From Heyndrickxia oleronia (GTDB lineage Bacteria > Bacillota > Bacilli > Bacillales > Bacillaceae_C), in assembly GCF_017809215.1 (NCBI RefSeq), contig NZ_CP065424.1, positions 3,864,001 through 3,928,000 of the forward strand: 64,000 bases of DNA, read 5' to 3'. Made by a program: the position numbers and the translations under genes. Under the pieces are notes generated by a model that did no database searches, was not told the origin of the DNA, and saw only the letters and a list, made by a program, of their open reading frames with translations. Numbering within the stretch: the first letter of the stretch is position 1; each line of letters starts with the position of its first letter. Shown here in pieces: positions 25,401-33,856 of the stretch.

Positions 25401-27412
25401 AAATTAATTCGATTTCCATGACGGTCTTCCCAATATTGAAGAGTAGCTAAAGTTAAATCTGTATCATTATTAAACTCATCGATTTTAAAAACCTTTTTAT
25501 TACCGTATTTGTCTTGTAGTTCATAATAATATACATATTTATTGTTAATTGATTCCGATGACTTTTTAATGGTTAAATATTTACCTGCTTCTGATTTGTA
25601 TAGGGCACTGGCGTCATCATAAGTAAATTTATGAGTAGTTCCATCTTCATCTGTATAGTCAATATTATTACTGCCAACGTATAGGTTTTCTAAGCCAGTT
25701 GCTGTCCAACCGTAACCAAATATTGAATTTTCTTGCGATTTAGAATTATAGGTTCTATTAAAGTCTAAGCCAAATCCTCCACGAGATGGTAAAGTAAAAT
25801 CTTCATATTGGATAACATTATTACCAGTTGTTAAATTAGTATAGCTAGTACCTCCAACTAGTGGATGAGAATCATATTCCCAATAATCTTCAATTCCTAA
25901 TCTGGCTCCTGTTTTGTATGTGATGACTAATAGTGGCTGATATTGACCATCTATCGGATATTCACTTGAAATAAATTTTTTGTACGTATTTTTTGACTCA
26001 CTATTACTTTTCAAAATAATACCATTGTTGGTAGATGGATTCGTCACCCACTTATTAATTAATCCAACTGGTATATCCCACTTTTGACTATATGCTAAAT
26101 CTATTTGGTTTCCTACTTCCATGCTACTCAATACAGTTGAAGTATAATCTCCACCTTTCACACTCCAGGAGGTTAAAGGAGAAGTTTTGCTATAATTCCA
26201 ACTAGCTTGATTTTCATCCCAACTATTAGACAATTGATAAGCACTAATATTAATAGGAGTATCATTGCTTACTGCAGACATCCATAAATTTAGATCAGCC
26301 TTCATAATTTCTGAATTTTTCGGAATAGAACTTACATTGAATTTTAATAAAGAACGTATAACATTGGTTTGTTTTGTATCTTTATATAGTCCAACACCTA
26401 ATTCTGTATCATTTCCACCAGTTTGAGTAGGGAAATTGCTACGAATATTCGTGTCTTCCACGTTTTGAGATGAATTAATCCTTACTATGGTCGGATCAAT
26501 GGTTAAAGGATATATTCTTTTCTTATCATTAAGCCAGTCTTGATTAGGTTTAATATGTAGGTAAAGTTGTCCATTTATTTCTTCATAATCCATACTTATT
26601 TCGTATGAGATTGCCTCTTCAGGGATGGACTTAATTTCTTTATTTGATTTATATCCTTGCGGAATAAATGAGTCGTACATTAATGGGGCATCAATATAAT
26701 AAAGTTTTTCCTTGCTTTTAGGGTCGATAAGGTAGATTTCTTTGTTTTCTTGTTTTACTTCGAGGCCTTTTAAATCGATTTTGTAAGTATATTTCTCTGG
26801 AAAGCCATTTTCAGGTTTCTCTTGATATATAATGTCTTCTTTCACTCGATCTGAACCTAAACTATATTTAAGATTCACACCTTCAAGGACCTTCGGATAA
26901 GTAATGGAATTATCTTCTACAATCCCTTTTGAATTCTGAACCTTTGTTTCTTTTGGTTTATTGGTTTCTTTAACTGAATTTAAACCAAAATCAATTATTT
27001 TATCTTTATCTTCGATGCTAACAGTTGCATCACCATCTACAGACTTATCTAATTTTACCGAAAAGTCATTTGATTTATTTTCTACTTTGTTTTGATTTGG
27101 ACTATCGACCAATTTATTATCGATATCTTTCCATTCACCATTCTTATCTTTATAGTGAATAGGAGTTTGGGATATTTCTGAGGTATACGTCCCATCATTA
27201 TTTAGGAACGTTTTAGAATCAGCAGTTCTTAAATCTGTTTGTTCGATTCGATTTCCTCGACCTACTTTTCCCCCTGTATCTTTATTTGTCCCTTTCTCAC
27301 TTTGATTGGTTTCTGCATGGACAATAAAGTTTGTTAATGGAATGTAAGCTATTGTTAAAGTAAATACAACAAGCCCAATTAACCATTTTCTAAAAATGTG
27401 TGTGTTTTTCAT
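22433..27412 (-). CDS. wapA: WapA-like YD-repeat (Rhs) polymorphic toxin with AHH nuclease tip
   Basis: The product is 1659 residues. It has a signal peptide (about 1-33, ending VHA), an N-terminal region (WKDIDNKL...) and a DNRLRE-type adhesin domain (about 310-510). A long series of YD repeats follows (GxxxxYxYDxxGNLTxxxxP), then the Rhs core GDIASENPYRYAGYR...NNPVMMIDPNG (ending about 1512). The 147-residue C-terminus carries YEIHHIV (about 1565-1571) and a later LHRRMH, the HNH/Endo VII-like AHH nuclease signature. In B. subtilis WapA is secreted, cleaved, and kills neighbours through its tip. GGAAGGATAA precedes the ATG. No PT-VENN or intein is visible. Confidence 0.93.
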   Translation of the reverse strand: MKNTHIFRKWLIGLVVFTLTIAYIPLTNFIVHAETNQSEKGTNKDTGGKVGRGNRIEQTDLRTADSKTFLNNDGTYTSEISQTPIHYKDKNGEWKDIDNKLVDSPNQNKVENKSNDFSVKLDKSVDGDATVSIEDKDKIIDFGLNSVKETNKPKETKVQNSKGIVEDNSITYPKVLEGVNLKYSLGSDRVKEDIIYQEKPENGFPEKYTYKIDLKGLEVKQENKEIYLIDPKSKEKLYYIDAPLMYDSFIPQGYKSNKEIKSIPEEAISYEISMDYEEINGQLYLHIKPNQDWLNDKKRIYPLTIDPTIVRINSSQNVEDTNIRSNFPTQTGGNDTELGVGLYKDTKQTNVIRSLLKFNVSSIPKNSEIMKADLNLWMSAVSNDTPINISAYQLSNSWDENQASWNYSKTSPLTSWSVKGGDYTSTVLSSMEVGNQIDLAYSQKWDIPVGLINKWVTNPSTNNGIILKSNSESKNTYKKFISSEYPIDGQYQPLLVITYKTGARLGIEDYWEYDSHPLVGGTSYTNLTTGNNVIQYEDFTLPSRGGFGLDFNRTYNSKSQENSIFGYGWTATGLENLYVGSNNIDYTDEDGTTHKFTYDDASALYKSEAGKYLTIKKSSESINNKYVYYYELQDKYGNKKVFKIDEFNNDTDLTLATLQYWEDRHGNRINFEYNSKHQLIKITSDLGNGLVKSIELSYNTDGYVESVSYEGSKFTYSYKNDQMISMNQLKSDGTYSVTQFEYKDNRISAIIDPNGRRTDFTYQNEMLTKVQEPQEINGVKDPSDRPGTEYSIDIANKSSIITYPEGNHETYYSNDQYVTIKKIDSDGMETTYTLDENYNPTTIIEDGHPTTNTYDNKGNLTSTTDPEHHTISYEYTTFSNIAKMIDSNQNPTFYTYNAKGDLLSIKYPDTGTETYQYDSYGDIQSITHPNDSTENINYDYKTNLKTVESFDPFLNKTKSVTDHQDNVLERTDGKGNSFTYTYDEKNELTTVSDPNKKITKYEYDANGNITKITNSKNKETNFEYDGQNNLQKEKNALGDETRYQYDLNGNLEKTLLPNDHIIINNYDYSVDQLKSIEVNGMTMWGYGYDSSGSVTTICEGDFPCKGSDVLKTISYKDDGSVDTIVDRGNLINYTDLGTKQVLKYQVGNETESLQFSINSMDKLSSITKNGDTTPLATFDYEKGGIPKLVRYKNGYSIEMYYNHNRLSKYMLNNSSTQEPLDTYTFDYDANNNITKIYSEKNGTTSYTYDDKLDQLKKEKLPDGTTISYEYDEVGNRISKSITKSGDSKVTQYSYNDANQLIKVGEKTYQYDKNGNLKNDGSNEYIFNDLNQLEEIKDQTGKTISKYTYDEEGKRISSITGTDTIHYFYDGNQVIYETNSENQILREYTYNDAGQPLTMTSNGKTYYYLYNQHGDVIALTDDNGKEVASYTYDAWGNILTQSGDIASENPYRYAGYRFDENSKLYYLVDRYYNSETAIFLSKDSEEGDVENPISLNGYNYGNNNPVMMIDPNGHFAFLIPVAYAATIAVLGVGVVYYFIKSLNAVGNLINQSFARVKSRPKYRSNYEIHHIVAQKAKKAQFARGILKNVGITVNDSINLISIKTGLHRRMHTNVYYSTINTLMGNAYNKRNSYSKNHKNVVALLRAVRVWLTAKSISSPF

Positions 27413-28308
27413 GCTGTTATCCTTCCTGGAATGTAATATTTTTGAAAGATTCCAGAAAGGATTGTAACATTTTAGACATAAAAGCTACCATGGTACATTG
27501 TAGTACGTATAGAAATAATAGGTATTATTGGTATATTAATCATAATTTATAAATCTCTAATCACTAATAACTTATAAAAAAATTAACAGGACCAAATGAG
27601 TCCTGTAATTTTAATTTAGATTTAATTTTCATATTAAACTTACTTGTAAAAATCATTATTCTTTTTTTTTTCCGTAATTAACATTCTTTCTTGTGTGATA
27701 TTATTTCTTTCTTTTTACCTTATCTCCCTTACTCTTCATGATTCCCTAAACGATTTTTTTTGCCAAGTCTGGTGTTACCCCTTGTTCCTTTAGGCTATTT
27801 TTCCTTTTTGTTTTCGACATTATAAAATTTCTCCTCTCTATTTATAAAGCAATGTTCGTTTATTTTTATTGTTAAAAAGTATCGACATTTCTAGCAATAA
27901 ATAAAACTTTTAATGCAATAAACTTGTACTACTCCCCTCCCTTCATAAACTATTACCAATGACGATATAACCTTGATATACTTATTAAAAAAGAGGGGTA
28001 ATAGTAGGCAGAAGAGTGTGACTTCACTAAACCCAAGGTTCAATCTACCAAATACCAAATCAATAGTTAACACTGAAAAAGTTTCCAGATTCCTAACAGT
28101 CGATTAAATTGGATTGAAATTTTTTCTAGATAGAGGATAATTATATCTCTTTTAAGATGCCAACTTCATTTAAATAAGTTAAGCTGCTATACCTGCAAAG
28201 TACAATTTCCAATAGTTTTTTAGATAAAGGGTGTAATAATTCTAAAAATATACAAAAGTTGGATAACTAATCGATCCTTTAATGTTGTAAAGTACTTATA
28301 AGGAGGGA
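27413..28308. other. Intergenic region upstream of wapA
   Basis: About 900 bases, very AT-rich. Besides the possible short gene at 27746-27820 nothing is supported; an open frame at 27891-28073 lacks a ribosome binding site. The region must hold the wapA promoter, which I could not pin down. Confidence 0.4.
27746..27820 (-). CDS. Possible 24-residue basic peptide
   Basis: GAGAGGAG is followed ten bases later by an ATG and the peptide MSKTKRKNSLKEQGVTPDLAKKIV, then a stop. A one-base shift would continue into a second basic stretch (MKSKGDKVKRKK). The strong ribosome binding site is the main support. It resembles no family I can name and may be a frameshifted remnant. Confidence 0.3.
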   Translation of the reverse strand: MSKTKRKNSLKEQGVTPDLAKKIV

Positions 28309-28314
28309 ATGATT

Positions 28315-28923
28315 TTGAAAAGACTAACTTTATTATTTATGTTGCTAATTTTGCTTATTGGTTGTTCCAAAATAACTGTTGCCCAGACCATTACAGATGA
28401 GGTTACAACTCCCAAATTAGAAATTATAAATAATATTAATTCTGAAATGATCACATTTCATAATATGTCCGATTCTATGGACAGGGGGAATCATGAATTA
28501 AGTGACAAAGTCGTTGTTGTTAATACACAAATTGAAAAGTCAAAAATAACTCGAGGAAGTGTCGTTCTATTTAAAAATATCGATGGTGAAAAAGTAATAA
28601 CAAGAATTTTAGGGGTTCCAAAAGAAGAAATATATGTTCAAGATGGTCAAGTATATATAAACTCAAAGGAACTAGATACTTTTTATGGAAAAGTTCATCG
28701 ATTAGGCTATTCACAAGAGGAATATTTCGAAAGTATGGATAAAAATAAAATTTCCTATAATAAAGAGGAAATGGAAAAACTATTTAAACAAAACATAAAA
28801 AAAATTACTCTTGGTAAAAATGAATTTTTTGTGAGTGGAGATGATTGGTTGCGAAGTGACCAAATGAAAATCAAAACTGGAGATATTATCGGGATCGTGA
28901 TTGGATACAAAAACAAAAACTAG
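28315..28923 (+). CDS. Signal-peptidase-I-like (S26) lipoprotein lacking the catalytic Lys
   Basis: The product is 202 residues. A lipoprotein signal ends in LLIGC (lipid-modified Cys about 17). The S26 domain shows box B MSDSMDR (Ser about 54 in the nucleophile place), the GSVVLFK strand, the ITRILGVPKEEIYVQDGQVYINSKEL segment and the closing FFVSGDDWLRSDQMKIKTGDIIG. In active enzymes the third motif reads KRVIGLPGD; here the catalytic Lys is Thr (about 96). It may be a non-cleaving relative or use another base. AAGGAGG is eight bases before the TTG at 28315 but only two before the ATG at 28309, so I chose TTG. Confidence 0.75.
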   Translation: MKRLTLLFMLLILLIGCSKITVAQTITDEVTTPKLEIINNINSEMITFHNMSDSMDRGNHELSDKVVVVNTQIEKSKITRGSVVLFKNIDGEKVITRILGVPKEEIYVQDGQVYINSKELDTFYGKVHRLGYSQEEYFESMDKNKISYNKEEMEKLFKQNIKKITLGKNEFFVSGDDWLRSDQMKIKTGDIIGIVIGYKNKN

Positions 28924-29099
28924 ATTATTTCGTGATGCGGCTGGGGGATAGTGTTTTAGTAGAGCCATCTCGAGTAATCCAAGAATCAATATAATATGGT
29001 CTTCTTGCCGATACCTTTGTTGCTAAATATTCTAATTTTGTTACAAGTATTGAATTGCTATAACCTGTATAAGTTAATTTAAAATTATTTATAAATTCT

Positions 29100-29300
29100 C
29101 CCCACCTTCAAATTGATATCCTAATGTAGTGTACGTACAGGTATTCCCACTACCAGAATGTCCCATTTTGTTTTCATCCTTTAATTTGTCTCGTATAGAA
29201 AATCGGATAAAACGAAAATTGGCCTTCAAGAATCTAAAAACTGGTTCCACATCGATTTTGTGTTTTCGATAGATGTCACTGTTTTTCTCTTCTCAAGGTT
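29100..29300 (-). pseudogene. IS1182-family transposase C-terminal relic
   Basis: The minus strand reads IYRKHKIDVEPVFRFLKANFRFIRFSIRDKLKDENKMGHSGSGNT, the conserved end of IS1182-family transposases (RKxDVEPVFGxIKxNxxFxRFxxRGxxKVxxExG). Upstream frames are broken and only about 60 residues remain. No terminal repeats were identified. Confidence 0.65.
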
Positions 29301-29503
29301 TTATTGTGAAGCATTGCGCATAAAATTCCCAATATTATCTACCCGATTTGGGTGTAGTGACAGCAACGCTGGTATTACCCCGTATAAGTAATTCCTTTTG
29401 AACTAACTGCTTTAACGTATTTATTAGATGATTTCTTTCTCTGTGAAAATCTTTTTACACTTTATTTTCCCGGTCTCCATGTTAGATCTACTGTGTTTAT
29501 ACA

Positions 29504-29555
29504 AAAAGTATCCTATAGGTAGACTTTTTTCATGTCCACTCTATAGGATACTTTT
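29504..29555 (-). terminator. Terminator of the sigma-fusion gene
   Basis: A perfect 15-bp stem (AAAAGTATCCTATAG and complement) has a 22-base loop. It lies about 60 bases beyond the stop of the gene at 29617 and ends in a T run on the minus strand. Confidence 0.8.
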
Positions 29556-29616
29556 AATTCAATTACTTTTATCTTAAGAAGCCATCAATTTTTTTGACAC
29601 TGCAGGTAAGCCATAA

Positions 29617-31692
29617 CTATTTTTTCAACGAAATCTTCACAACATCATCAAAATATTTTGTTGTATTATATCCATTAATCATCAGCTTTTTAGGGATCAC
29701 AGTCTCTCCGGCGTAGTTACTTTTTAACTGTATCTCTTGAACAGTATAGAAATAACGGGGTTGTTCGATTTCTTCATATGCGAAGGGGGTTTCCTTCTCA
29801 TCGTATTTAATCCCATTCTTATCAACCAGGACCCATTCAGAATTCATCTCCATTGAACTATATTCTTTTTCAGCCTCACTCACAATATCGTAATTAAGTG
29901 ACTCAAATGCTCGATTCTCGATGTCATGATTGCTTATAACAATATTAGTAGACTCTCCAACTTCCACCTTGTCAATAGAGATCGTACTGCCAGCATATTC
30001 AAAGGTTTCAGGATATTTACTAGAAGGATCGAGTTCTATCGCTTGTTGGTGTTCAAATGTTAAACGAGCAAATCCGAATTGAACTTTTATCTCTTTTGGT
30101 TTTTCTCCATAAAGTGAGGGAAATTTTGTTTGAAACATACTTTCATTCATGTTGAAATCTGTAAAAGAGCTGTCATAGATAGTCGCTTTCACTTTTTTAT
30201 TGTTTATTTCCAAATTATTAGCAGTAAGAAACTCTACCCGCTTCACTGGCTGTTCATTATTAACTGCATATTTTAGAATTGTCGCTGTTGGAGCAATGGT
30301 TAGTTTATTAAATCGAACAGGGATTCCTTCTATTTCTGTTGTTTCATCCAATGCATATTCTTTAGATGGCCATTTTGTTACAGGGATCTCGAAGTTCCAT
30401 TCCCCTGTTTTATATTCCATATTCTCGTAAACTCCAAAACTATTTGGGTCAGAAGGGTCACGAACCAATTTTAGAAGCTGTGTGATTTTTAGTTTAATTG
30501 TCCCATTATCCTTTGTCAGTGCCAGGAGACTAAGCTTTCCTTGAAACACGTTCTTTTCCTTATTATTTTGATCCGATTTAAGATCAGGAGGATAATAGTA
30601 CATGTGACCTGTTTCCCTATTCATGATTTCATATTCATTTTCCACAGAAGCACCTTCATTATAAACGATCGCATATTGATTATTTTCAGCTGTATCCTCT
30701 ATTTCATAAAAAACAAGCGTCTGGACATCATCAGCGATCGCGCTCCTAATCTTAATCTTCACCCCATTACTTTCCGCTTCCAGATCCAGCCTTTTAACCA
30801 GCCCCTGTTGTAAAAGGTCACGTAATTCCGGATCTTCTTCTGCCCATGTATAGTAGAGGCTAGTAAAAGATCCTGTAAAAACTTCTATGCCAATTAATAA
30901 AGCGAACACACTTGCAAAAACAATCCCCAATCTTTTCCGTTTCTTACTCTTCAATCTTCTTTGCTTATCCTTTTCTGTCAGCCTAGCTGTGACATTCTCC
31001 ATGAAATCAGACGGCACATGGAAATCTTTCATACTACTAGTAAAATTTAATAGAGTTAACATGATTTCCTTAAAGTCAGCGAAATCCTCCTGACAGTCTT
31101 GACAATGATACATATGTACCTCAAATTCAACCTTTTTCTCCCGCTCCAATGTTCTCTCTATGTAATCAATGTAATTTTGTTGATACTCGTTACAGCTCTT
31201 AAAGCGTGACTCATCCCCCATTCCTTTTCTAAGTGACTGGAGACCGGAAAACAAATACTCTTTCACCTGTTTCACTGAAGCTTGGAGAAGTTTTGCTGTA
31301 TCCTCCTGGGAAATTCCTGTGATATACGTAAGGACTACTGCCTCTTTCTCAACCTTTTTCAACTGATCAAGTGCATTAAATAAATCATGGCGTGGTTCGC
31401 CTTTCTCAGAAACTTGTAAACTACGATCATCGGAAATCTCCTGGCAAATATGAATAAAAATAGAAGTTACCCACGTGTCGAATGATAGTTCTCTTTTATA
31501 TCGCGGCAACTCCTTGTGGACTTTTACAATGGATCGGTAAAAAAGCTCTTCCATTTGCTCCTGACTCTTAAGATAGGACCAACCTAGAATATAGAATGAT
31601 TGTTTATGTTGATCGAACCAATCGACGATCGATTCGACACTTTTTTCTTTTGACTTAGTCATTGAAATGGGACCCCTTTTTGCTGGAATCAT
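29617..31692 (-). CDS. Single-chain ECF sigma factor, zinc anti-sigma domain and extracellular sensor (DUF4179/DUF5643 type)
   Basis: The 691-residue product combines three parts. Residues about 15-160 resemble ECF sigma regions 2 and 4 (FYRSIVKVHKELPRYKRELSFDTWVTSIFIHICQEI; KEAVVLTYITGISQEDTAKLLQASVKQVKEYLFSGLQSLRK). Residues about 165-230 are a zinc anti-sigma domain with H-x3-C-x2-C (His193, Cys197, Cys200). A membrane helix (about 254-274) leads to a large extracellular region. Normally sigma and anti-sigma are separate proteins; fusion implies release by proteolysis or a modified mechanism. Start choice: AAAGGGGG precedes the ATG at 31692 by eight bases; MTKSK ten codons later is also possible. 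Confidence 0.82.
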   Translation of the reverse strand: MIPAKRGPISMTKSKEKSVESIVDWFDQHKQSFYILGWSYLKSQEQMEELFYRSIVKVHKELPRYKRELSFDTWVTSIFIHICQEISDDRSLQVSEKGEPRHDLFNALDQLKKVEKEAVVLTYITGISQEDTAKLLQASVKQVKEYLFSGLQSLRKGMGDESRFKSCNEYQQNYIDYIERTLEREKKVEFEVHMYHCQDCQEDFADFKEIMLTLLNFTSSMKDFHVPSDFMENVTARLTEKDKQRRLKSKKRKRLGIVFASVFALLIGIEVFTGSFTSLYYTWAEEDPELRDLLQQGLVKRLDLEAESNGVKIKIRSAIADDVQTLVFYEIEDTAENNQYAIVYNEGASVENEYEIMNRETGHMYYYPPDLKSDQNNKEKNVFQGKLSLLALTKDNGTIKLKITQLLKLVRDPSDPNSFGVYENMEYKTGEWNFEIPVTKWPSKEYALDETTEIEGIPVRFNKLTIAPTATILKYAVNNEQPVKRVEFLTANNLEINNKKVKATIYDSSFTDFNMNESMFQTKFPSLYGEKPKEIKVQFGFARLTFEHQQAIELDPSSKYPETFEYAGSTISIDKVEVGESTNIVISNHDIENRAFESLNYDIVSEAEKEYSSMEMNSEWVLVDKNGIKYDEKETPFAYEEIEQPRYFYTVQEIQLKSNYAGETVIPKKLMINGYNTTKYFDDVVKISLKK

Positions 31693-31851
31693 AATTGTAT
31701 CCCCCTTTATCCTTAATGATATAAGGAGAACCAATTATTTACAATATCAGAAGACAAGAACTTTTCAGTTTTTTCACCTTAATGAGTTATTCTATCGCTG
31801 ATTGACTGATTCTAAGTAAGGAAGTCCCCCCTTGAAATATATGAAATGCTA

Positions 31852-31879
31852 AAGAGGAGCGAAAACGCCCCCCTCTTTT
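31852..31879 (-). terminator. Terminator after livM
   Basis: AAAGAGG-GGGGCG / CGCTCCTCTTT on the minus strand, loop TTTT, 14 bases after the livM stop. The T run is weak. It would end the long organic-acid operon. Confidence 0.6.
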
Positions 31880-31892
31880 GGTCCATTATTTA

Positions 31893-32891
31893 CTAAGCAG
31901 TCCTCTCCAATTCCCCTTTTTTCTTCACCTTCCGCTTCTTTTTCAAAGTGAATTTCTTAATAAATCCTGCCAAGCCGGAAGGGAATCCAAGCAGTACCAC
32001 GATATATAAGAACCCGAGGATAATGGTCCATCTTTCAAAAATAGGGTAGGACATCGCAAGCTCTGAGAGGTAATGCCTTAAAAACTCAATTATTCCTGCC
32101 CCGGCAATGGATCCAGCAAGTGTTCCTAGTCCTCCAATCATCGTCATTAATAGCGCATCGAGCGTGACTTCGATGGAAAAGACATTGGTATTGATGAATC
32201 TTAATGATACAGCATATAGTGCTCCACTAAAGGATGCGGCCACCCCTGCCGTTACACTGGCGATTAGCTTATAATGCAGCGTTCTAAACCCTAATGCCGC
32301 TGCCCGATATTCATTCTGAGAGATGGCTTTTAACACTTTGCCAGTAGATGATTCCGTGAAAAGCTTCAGCAGAATAAACACAACCGCCACACTGAGGAGT
32401 GCAATATAATAGAAGGAAGTACGATCCTTGAATACATCAGGCACACTGAATGTAAATCCATCTCCCCCATGTGTGAATCCACGCCACTTCTCCGCTAAAA
32501 CGAGAAAAAGCTGGGAAACCGCCAATGTCAGCATCGCATAAAAATGGCTTTTGAGCCTTAACGATAATAAGCCGATGATATAGCTCACCAAGGCTGACAG
32601 GACAATTCCTATAACCAAACCGATGATAAACGTAAGCAGATTGGCTTCCAAATGATTAAAAATAATCGCCGTACTGTAGGCACCAATTCCAAAGAACATA
32701 CAATGACCAAAGGATACGATACCGGTATACCCTAAAAGGATATCAAAGCTCATCGCAAAAATAGCAAAGATAAAGATTTGTGTGAATAAAATCAGTATGC
32801 TTCGGGAGTCGTTGACAAATGGGAACAGCAGCATAATCAAGACAATGGCAAGCCCCCCATACATTGGAACCTTATGAAATAGCCCTCTCAT
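31893..32891 (-). CDS. livM: Branched-chain-amino-acid-type ABC permease LivM
   Basis: The 332-residue membrane protein has about ten helices and the LivM signature regions DILLGYTGIVSFGHCMFFGIGAY and NEYRAAALGFRTLHYKLIASVTAGVAASFSGALYA. The latter contains the EAA-like loop that docks on the ATPases. It ends in a very basic tail (KKFTLKKKRKVKKKGELE). It overlaps livH by four bases and pairs with it as the transmembrane channel. The operon also codes acyl-CoA metabolism, so the substrate may be an organic acid rather than leucine. Confidence 0.92.
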   Translation of the reverse strand: MRGLFHKVPMYGGLAIVLIMLLFPFVNDSRSILILFTQIFIFAIFAMSFDILLGYTGIVSFGHCMFFGIGAYSTAIIFNHLEANLLTFIIGLVIGIVLSALVSYIIGLLSLRLKSHFYAMLTLAVSQLFLVLAEKWRGFTHGGDGFTFSVPDVFKDRTSFYYIALLSVAVVFILLKLFTESSTGKVLKAISQNEYRAAALGFRTLHYKLIASVTAGVAASFSGALYAVSLRFINTNVFSIEVTLDALLMTMIGGLGTLAGSIAGAGIIEFLRHYLSELAMSYPIFERWTIILGFLYIVVLLGFPSGLAGFIKKFTLKKKRKVKKKGELERTA

Positions 32892-33757
32892 ACTGCACTC
32901 CCCTTTTCTCCCAGCAGTCCAGTTGGTTTCACTAATAAAACAATAACCAAAAGGAGCATATTCAATGCGAGTGACAAATCAGGCATAAAATAGGCCATAA
33001 AGGCTCCCGCTACACCTACAATCAGGGAAGCAAGTGCAGATCCTTGCAGGCTGCCCATTCCGCCAATGATCACGACAATGAAAGCTAATATAGCGTACTG
33101 CATGCCCATTTCCGCAAAAACGACTCCTGAATATGGCGCCAAAAGCGCCCCTCCTAAAGCAGCCAATGCCGCTCCCAGCAGGAAGACAAAGGTAAACAGT
33201 CCCTTTACATTGATTCCGAGCGCCTGGACCATTTCCTTATCCATGACACCAGCCCTGATCATCAGGCCGATCTGCGTACGGCTGAGCAGAAGCCATAATG
33301 CCAAATATAGAAGCAAGCCGATCACAATCACAAACACACGATATTTAATAATAATAATTCCGTCAAATTGATAGCTTCCTTCCAGCCATCCCGGCAAATT
33401 TACCCGAATGGGATTGGGTCCCCAAAAGATTTTGATGCTTTCTGATAAAATCAGCATGCCACCTAATGTGATCAGCAGCTGCCGGACATGATTCCCGTAA
33501 ACTGGCCGAATGAGAAATCTCTCCATGACCCAGCCTAATCCGATTCCGATCACAATGGCACCAGCAATCGCTAATAAAAAGCTGTTTGTTTCCTTAAAAA
33601 TCCATGCGCCTGAAAAAGCCCCCCAGACGAATAATCCGCCATGGGCAAAATTCAACACATTCATTAATCCAAAAATTAAAGTAAGTCCAGCAGCCAGAAG
33701 GAAAATAAGCAGCCCTGTTGAAACCCCATTGACCAATAAATTAATAAAAACTTCCAT
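32888..33757 (-). CDS. livH: Branched-chain-amino-acid-type ABC permease LivH
   Basis: The 289-residue membrane protein of the LivH family has the N-terminal NLLVNGVSTGLLIFLLAAGLTLIFGLMNVLNFAHGGLFVWGAF motif, in which NFAHG is highly conserved, and the loop MVQALGINVKGLFTFVFLLGAALAALGGAL. It forms the channel with LivM. It is separated from its ATPase genes livF and livG by the 1-kb tandem repeat array, an unusual interruption of a liv operon. The gene ends in ATGA with livM, so the two are coupled. Confidence 0.92.
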   Translation of the reverse strand: MEVFINLLVNGVSTGLLIFLLAAGLTLIFGLMNVLNFAHGGLFVWGAFSGAWIFKETNSFLLAIAGAIVIGIGLGWVMERFLIRPVYGNHVRQLLITLGGMLILSESIKIFWGPNPIRVNLPGWLEGSYQFDGIIIIKYRVFVIVIGLLLYLALWLLLSRTQIGLMIRAGVMDKEMVQALGINVKGLFTFVFLLGAALAALGGALLAPYSGVVFAEMGMQYAILAFIVVIIGGMGSLQGSALASLIVGVAGAFMAYFMPDLSLALNMLLLVIVLLVKPTGLLGEKGSAV

Positions 33758-33856
33758 TTCCAGCCCCCCTTCGTTTCCTACGTATTGTCAAAACTTTATA
33801 TCATTCTATTTTCGGTAATTATTTAGATCGAATAGTTCCGTATTTCCGATAGATTA

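Larger units (their letters stand above)
28924..29616. other. Intergenic region with transposase relic and terminator
   Basis: About 690 bases between the S26-like lipoprotein gene and the sigma-fusion gene. The only identifiable contents are the IS1182 relic (29100-29300) and the terminator at 29504-29555. Confidence 0.5.

Noticed and set aside
27891..28073. 60-residue minus-strand hydrophobic frame
   Set aside because: Lacks a ribosome binding site and lies in AT-rich intergenic DNA; hydrophobicity is expected by composition.
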